In this document: positions 60,801 through 64,000 of the stretch, one piece after another
Layout of the letters: each line of letters starts with the position of its first letter
Position numbering within the stretch: position 1 is the first letter of the stretch
NCBI RefSeq assembly: GCF_001571245.1
Contig: NZ_BCTK01000013.1
Span: 186,001 to 250,000, forward strand
Direction of reading: 5' to 3'
DNA length: 64,000 bases
DNA from: Achromobacter piechaudii NBRC 102461
GTDB taxonomy: Bacteria > Pseudomonadota > Gammaproteobacteria > Burkholderiales > Burkholderiaceae_B
Translations under genes and position numbers: made by a program
Notes under the pieces: model-generated
What the model was told of the DNA's origin: nothing
What the model saw: only the letters and a program-made list of their open reading frames with translations
Database searches by the model: none

Positions 60801-63800
60801 GCGCGGGCGCACAGTTGATGGCGCCCGAAGTGTTGATTTCGGCGCGCACGATCGAGCTTGAGGCCGGCGCGGGAATATCGACCTTGGGCCGGGGCGCGCC
60901 GTCCGTGGATTCCACCAGCGGCTACGCCTTCCAGCCCGGCGTCGCCGGCTTGCTGGCGGTTTCCAATGGCCGCCTGGACGTGCTGGCGCCCAACGCGCTG
61001 GGCACGGGCGCCATCCGCATCGGGACGTGCGCCGCCGCGCCTTGCGCAGGATCGACGAACCTGTATTCCGAAGGGACCATCGCCGCCGCCACCAATGGCG
61101 CGTTCGATCTGGGCGAGCAGGTGCGCTACGGCACGCGCAACCTGTCCCTGGCCGTCGGCGCGGTCAACGTTGGGACGGCGCAAGCGCTGGAGCATGCCGC
61201 GACGCAGGGCCTGCTGCCCGCCGGCCTGACGCTGAACCAGGACATCCTGGGGCGTCTGTTGCGGGGCGACACCAGCACGGGCGCGCCCGCGCTGGAAGTC
61301 CTGACGCTGACCGCGCGCGACTCGATGAACTTCTACGGCACCGTGGCGCTGGACACGCGCGATCCGGTGGCCGGCAAATACAGCCTGGCCACCTTGGCGC
61401 TGGGCACCCCCGCCATCTATGGGTACGGCCAGGCGGGCGACGAGGCCGGCATCCGCACCCAGAACCTGGTGTGGAACGGCGCCACGCAAGCGCCGGGCGC
61501 GGTGGTCGCGGGCGGCGCGGGCACGGGCAAGGGCGTGCTGCGCATCGATGCCGAACGCATTGAATTCGGCTACGCCCAGGGGGCGCAGCCGAACGGGCAG
61601 GAAGACAATGCGCGGCTGGCGCTGGGCTTTGCCAGCGTCAACCTGAACGCCAGCGACCGGATCACCGCCAACCATCGCGGCAGCCTCTCTGTCTATGAAT
61701 CGCAAGGCGCGTTCGACAGCGCCACCGGCCGCTATGCCTATAGCGGCGGAGACTTGAATCTGAATACGCCTTTGCTGACGGGCGGTTCGGGTTCCGTCAA
61801 CCGGATGCTGGCGGGCGGCAACCTGCGCCTGGCGGCGCTGCCTGGCGCGATCACGGCACCGGTGCAGGACCTGGGCGCGGAGGTCGGCCTGTCCGGCGCC
61901 ACCGTGCAAGTGGATGGCAGGATCGTGCTGCCCAGCGGCAAGCTTACGGTGCAAGGCCGGGATGGCGTCGTGCTGACCGGGGCGTCGCAGATCGACGTGG
62001 CCGGCCGCGCCGTCGCATTCAACGACGTGATGCGCTACAGCTGGGGCGGCGACGTGATCCTGGAAAGCAGCCAGGGCAACATCCGGCAAGAGGGCGGGGC
62101 GGTGATCGACCTGTCGGCGCAACAGAACAACGCGGGCACGTTGCGGGCCGACGCGTTGGCGTCGTCAGCCGGCGTGGTCGATCTGCAAGGCCGCATTCTT
62201 GGGGCAAGCACGGGCCATTACGATGCGGGCGGCACGGCCGTGCCGTATCGCGCCGGCAGCATCGACGTGCGCGCCCAGCATCTGGGCGCGGCCGGCTCGT
62301 TGAGCGCTGACTTTGACGCATTGAACCAACGGCTGAACGAGGGCGGCGTCTTTGGCGCGCGCAGCTTCCAGTTCAAACAGGGCAGCCTGACGCTGGGCAA
62401 CGCGCTGCGCGCCAACGACATCAACCTGTCGATCGACGGCGGCAGCCTGACCGTGGCCGGCGTGGTGGATGGCAGCGGCGAACGCGTGGGGCGCATCCGC
62501 ATGGCGGCGCGCGACGGGCTGACGCTGGCGTCCAACGCCGTACTGGACGCGCATGGCTCCGTGTTGCGAGTGGACAGCTACGGCAAGATCATCGACGCGC
62601 CCAACCGCGCGGTGATTGAACTGAATGCCGGCAGCGGCGTGCTGACGCTGGCTGGGGGCGCGCGCATCGACCTGCGCCATGGCACGGCGGCCACGCCCGG
62701 CATGGGCGCAGGCCAGCACGATGGCATGGCGCGCGGCACGCTGGACCTGCTGGCGCCGCGCATCGACGCGGCCGGCAACACCGGCATCAACGGCGGCGCG
62801 GCGGCGACTCACGGCGATATCGCCATCGACGCGCGCGGGCCGCTCACGATCGAGGGCGCCAAATCCATTTCGCTGGTGGCGACGCAACGCTACGACGATG
62901 CGCGCCCCGGCGATCCGGCGGACCGGGCCAGCGGGCGGGGCTATCAGATCATCGACCAGGCCTACCTGGACACTCTGCACAGCGACAGCACGACCTTCAT
63001 CCGCAATGCGTTGGCCAACGGCAATCTGCTGAACGCCAAGCTGGCCGGCTTGAACAACGCCGCCTACCGCGACGTGTTCCACCTGCGGCCGGGCGTCGAG
63101 ATCGTCAGCAGCACGGCCGATGGCGATCTGGTGGTGCAGGGCGATCTGGACCTGTCGCGGTATCGCTATGCCAGCCTCAATCCGCGTTCGCCGATGACCT
63201 CGGCCTATGGCTCCGGCGAGGCCGGCGCGCTGACCCTGCGCGCCAAGGGCAACCTGGACGTTTACGGCAGCATCAACGATGGCTTCGCGCCGCCGTCCGC
63301 CACGCCCGACGATGAGCATGGCTGGATTCTCGTACCCGGCGCGCAACCGTTCGGCGGCGACGTGGTCTTGCCGCGCGGCGGCGTCGAGCTGGTCGCGGGC
63401 ACCGAGTTTCCCGGTGGCAAGACGTTGAACTACGCGCTGCCCTTGCAGGCGACCACGCTGGCCGCTGGCACGCGCCTGCCCGTCGAAGCCGCGCTGAACC
63501 AGCCGCTGTCGATCGCGGCGGGCACGGTGCTGTCGGGCGACGTGCGCGACTCAGCAGGCCAGTTGCTGTACGCGGCTGGCAGCATACTCAAGCAGGCGGT
63601 CGATCTGCCGGTGGGCACGCGCCTGGGCGCGGGCACGCTGCTGACCGCGGGCACGGCGATGCAGGCCTTCACCTGGCCGGCCAACGTGGCGCTGCCCAAT
63701 CTGCACACCACGCAGGCCTATGAGCCCAACGTGCTGCTGATGGCGGGCGCGATCACGCTCAAGCAGGGCGCGTTGATTCCGTCGCAGGCCAAGCTGGTGT

Positions 63801-64000
63801 TTCCGGAAGGCGTGGACTATGTCGAGCTGCGGCCCGGCACGGCGGCGGACCAACGGCGCAATTGGGCGCTGGCGCAGATGTTGCCGGCCGGCAGCCAGTC
63901 CTGGTCGCTGCGGCTGGTGGCCGGCGCGGACCTGGGCGCGGCGGACCCGCTGCGCGTGCTGCCCGGGCCTGGCGCGGGCAAGCTGAATCTGGCGGACAGC
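54854..64000 (+). CDS. Giant filamentous-haemagglutinin-like TpsA exoprotein (3' end beyond window)
   Basis: Open for 3,049 codons without a stop and continuing past the right edge. An extended signal region (LSQAVTALLIAGSASSAAQA) precedes the mature part. The two-partner-secretion domain includes LNWDTFNVGRNTTLQF, LNRVVGAAAKPSQIQGAIKA and, at residues 233-236, NQNG in VMVVNQNGVIFSG. Long beta-helical repeats follow, such as LLEVSGYLGTQGHAVNEWMA and RFESGYTVGRDAGRLVVG. The protein should be exported by a TpsB transporter that is not in this window. ECF sigma, FecR and STN genes lie immediately upstream. Very large antisense frames opposite it are codon-bias artefacts. Confidence 0.9.
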   Translation, partial: MAIMQARMADTGGKRNIGRVPGHRRPNWRPTPLSQAVTALLIAGSASSAAQAQQRAFSPGWFSDKNAVQSTAQRTGRMPDGSLAGIGAGARQQAQSRQQLQRSLDNLNRTAAAVAAQQAAQAAARAAAMAAAGDTPDGLVEGGLWAATGDQAKWEGAKAATSSVDKGRQLVTIEQTQSRAILNWDTFNVGRNTTLQFKQGADDAVLNRVVGAAAKPSQIQGAIKADGTVMVVNQNGVIFSGTSQVNARNLVAAAATITDAQFRDKGLYADNGAQPTFQDARGNIEVQAGALIGTAAPTTSTAGGGYVLLLGKEATNAGTIDTPSGQAALAAGDHFVIKRGQGTSGNLVSTTKGNEVSLTGTPGRVVNTGLIQAAVGDVTMTGGDVVQNGVVLSSTSVDTRGTVHLNAVGDGGKITLAESSTTAILLDRSGALALDSQRDGLRVPVTPASDTTVVAAGADRRELSRVEIASSGTVDFASGSITLATGGQIAVQAAQRTLLRDGAILDVAGAVGVPVAMENNSVKINVQGNEQRDAPINRDSGKLNSNDIWVDARELVLVKAGTNGYANDRWYTAGGLLEVSGYLGTQGHAVNEWMAQGGNVEFTGGDVVTRAGSQINVSGGTLDVQDGKIQQTWLRGVDGRLYEVSRAPGDLAYTGLYKGYEAVHERWGQTQYYYNPLIAPKERFESGYTVGRDAGRLVVGTKSAVLEGELVGLSYQGERQTAAPQAGLDGYQQSQRAAARGAQLVVGTYTPYYIKRTGALDYALGLSDGTIQHVMLSDQVAAIAAGLELDTALPEDRAGSLHLDAAQLNRAGLGAIRIAAQDITVQSDVQVGPAGDITLFANKVSVDATLTARAGSIRLGNVLNQITAAGAMDSIAGVAEQPSVTLSERARLDARGMWTNLALSPELTASMPYLNGGSVSVRGTGDIALAEGSVIDVSSGAVLRPKNKVTGGKGGNTTIDAVAASDGSVGAVTLGAQLRGYGVEGGGTLTLVAGKIALGEASTSVPAVASTLAAVGQDDTVLTLAAPFFQQGYSRYEITGNQGLTVAEDARIDVLMPVYRPIAGAASLATGTDPAAALDQWLPPLYQHDPVAGTATLRRGASLLLQSGRSVAPAGADTNVELNIGRGAQINVDPGQTIQLRGAGQITVSGALTAAGGKIDIRQLRMGALDVAESLETADGQVHNRSIWIGEQAVLDVAGRAETGVDAQGRRYGVADAGGSIVIGGEIDHDRASATSADAYVIVRPGAVLNASGASALVDVNGVGPVMLNRDGGRISLSSYNGLHLDGTFIARAGGANASGGTLDIALETPLYRTWGENVAGIDVQVPRELVLGAGRAGDALDADLKPGQAAAALRDGQTRLDTARLLAGGGFDHLGLLSNGLMSFDGDVDVRTAQSLRLYAGAYSLAPDADAQTRVNLASSYVRLSGLGKYAASNGVLRPRVLFSDAREVGEGAFTVNAGRLLEVGNSFSFGTQGAIVRSEGGALPVARAGFDRVTLDSAGDLRFLAQNDNEPRTRLWTRGDLTLSAAQIYPATGAEAEVRAGYTRREDGTQYFDPERRLTVARHDGASGELPAIPYSAFGSLHLAAASIEQGGVIRAPLGAIVLGEMSERMGTQRLSLLPGSVTSVSGNGLLMPYGGTTDGVSYKFKGADVSLVGVGGATGLDGQAMLRTGITLAFQDVDAQPGSVIDLSGGGELTGAGFVSGRGGSTDARYSPLVRINPNGGFTLPGLASNPVYAIVPGAQATVAPVGGEAGASTPGLGQQITIGAGVPGLAAGTYTLMPSTYALLPGAFRVEINGGASAGAAVTPMQMRNRSWAASGTLSTAGSQVANSLASAVILTPASVLRTLSQYNEMSYASFVAADAVTRGVPRAMLPADARTLRLALHPGSTDGQALSFEGLANFKAAQGGFGGAVALNGGSSTVELLGTGQSPTAGFEGASVAADALTAMGASRLVIGALPVVWYGQGGRFYTFQASANNVVLRAGAQLMAPEVLISARTIELEAGAGISTLGRGAPSVDSTSGYAFQPGVAGLLAVSNGRLDVLAPNALGTGAIRIGTCAAAPCAGSTNLYSEGTIAAATNGAFDLGEQVRYGTRNLSLAVGAVNVGTAQALEHAATQGLLPAGLTLNQDILGRLLRGDTSTGAPALEVLTLTARDSMNFYGTVALDTRDPVAGKYSLATLALGTPAIYGYGQAGDEAGIRTQNLVWNGATQAPGAVVAGGAGTGKGVLRIDAERIEFGYAQGAQPNGQEDNARLALGFASVNLNASDRITANHRGSLSVYESQGAFDSATGRYAYSGGDLNLNTPLLTGGSGSVNRMLAGGNLRLAALPGAITAPVQDLGAEVGLSGATVQVDGRIVLPSGKLTVQGRDGVVLTGASQIDVAGRAVAFNDVMRYSWGGDVILESSQGNIRQEGGAVIDLSAQQNNAGTLRADALASSAGVVDLQGRILGASTGHYDAGGTAVPYRAGSIDVRAQHLGAAGSLSADFDALNQRLNEGGVFGARSFQFKQGSLTLGNALRANDINLSIDGGSLTVAGVVDGSGERVGRIRMAARDGLTLASNAVLDAHGSVLRVDSYGKIIDAPNRAVIELNAGSGVLTLAGGARIDLRHGTAATPGMGAGQHDGMARGTLDLLAPRIDAAGNTGINGGAAATHGDIAIDARGPLTIEGAKSISLVATQRYDDARPGDPADRASGRGYQIIDQAYLDTLHSDSTTFIRNALANGNLLNAKLAGLNNAAYRDVFHLRPGVEIVSSTADGDLVVQGDLDLSRYRYASLNPRSPMTSAYGSGEAGALTLRAKGNLDVYGSINDGFAPPSATPDDEHGWILVPGAQPFGGDVVLPRGGVELVAGTEFPGGKTLNYALPLQATTLAAGTRLPVEAALNQPLSIAAGTVLSGDVRDSAGQLLYAAGSILKQAVDLPVGTRLGAGTLLTAGTAMQAFTWPANVALPNLHTTQAYEPNVLLMAGAITLKQGALIPSQAKLVFPEGVDYVELRPGTAADQRRNWALAQMLPAGSQSWSLRLVAGADLGAADPLRVLPGPGAGKLNLADS

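Noticed and set aside
57953-62122. A 1,389-codon open frame on the minus strand opposite the haemagglutinin gene (also 55040-57904 and 62165-63346)
   Set aside because: Antisense to a gene with clear TpsA motifs; the translations are Arg/His/Ala-rich with no domain, as expected from GC-biased third positions.
1-64000. CRISPR array or tRNA/rRNA genes
   Set aside because: No regular repeat-spacer pattern and no recognisable tRNA or rRNA sequence was seen on reading both strands; absence was judged by eye only.

Overview
The window looks like chromosome of an Alcaligenaceae betaproteobacterium, most likely Achromobacter or Bordetella. The reasons are the high GC content, the repeated use of Bug (TctC-type) periplasmic solute receptors (three free-standing copies and one fused to a LysR regulator), the LysR/IclR-controlled catabolic clusters, and a very large filamentous-haemagglutinin-like gene. 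This assignment is inference from gene content; no rRNA or marker gene is present.

Layout. (1) 1-2.7 kb: a partial ketopantoate-reductase-like gene diverges from an unusual LysR-Bug fusion gene, followed by a GFA/CENP-V-type protein. (2) 2.8-8.5 kb: an aae-like efflux operon (FUSC, DUF1656, HlyD adaptor, NodT outer-membrane factor), with a LysR regulator upstream and a promoter covered by a 28-bp palindrome. (3) 9-15.6 kb: secreted and redox genes, namely a Tat-exported carotenoid oxygenase, a SnoaL-like protein, DoxX, an ABC solute-binding protein, a metallo-beta-lactamase-fold lipoprotein without its zinc histidines, and a DsbA-family protein divergent from a LysR gene. (4) 15.9-30.8 kb: two divergent operons for CoA-dependent catabolism. 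The minus-strand operon encodes an SDR, a MaoC hydratase, an NDP-forming CoA ligase, an acyl-CoA dehydrogenase, an IclR regulator, an alpha-methylacyl-CoA racemase-like CoA transferase and an enoyl-CoA hydratase. The plus-strand operon encodes two Bug receptors, a hydratase-2-like protein, an AMP-forming ligase, an acyl-CoA dehydrogenase, a thiolase-fold protein lacking the nucleophilic Cys, and a DUF35 protein. Together they suggest uptake, CoA activation, racemisation, beta-oxidation and retro-aldol or thiolytic cleavage of a 2-methyl-branched acid whose identity I cannot read.

(5) 31-48.9 kb: an accessory island with lower and mixed GC and many broken genes. Its left part (32-36.8 kb) holds orphan effector/immunity-like genes: an effector C-terminal remnant, a frameshifted gene, a Sel1-repeat protein and a Rap1a/Tai-type immunity protein. 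The middle (37-44.5 kb) is a defence island: a two-gene unit of unknown function, a decayed retron-like reverse transcriptase followed immediately by a 25-bp perfect hairpin, an unknown 269-aa protein, a CBASS pair (CD-NTase plus SLATT 2TM effector), and a DUF4365 nuclease-TPR fusion. The right part (45-48.7 kb) is an Rhs polymorphic-toxin graveyard with duplicated Rhs core fragments, orphan toxin tips and immunity genes, and a 53-bp element with IS-like ends.

(6) 48.9-51.9 kb: Bug receptor, class II aldolase, XRE-cupin regulator and a cupin protein. (7) 51.9-64 kb: a small secreted protein, then an STN/TonB-like protein, an ECF sigma factor and a FecR anti-sigma factor directly upstream of a TpsA-like filamentous-haemagglutinin gene that is open for more than 3,000 codons and runs off the window. 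This arrangement suggests a surface-signalling switch controlling a giant secreted adhesin.
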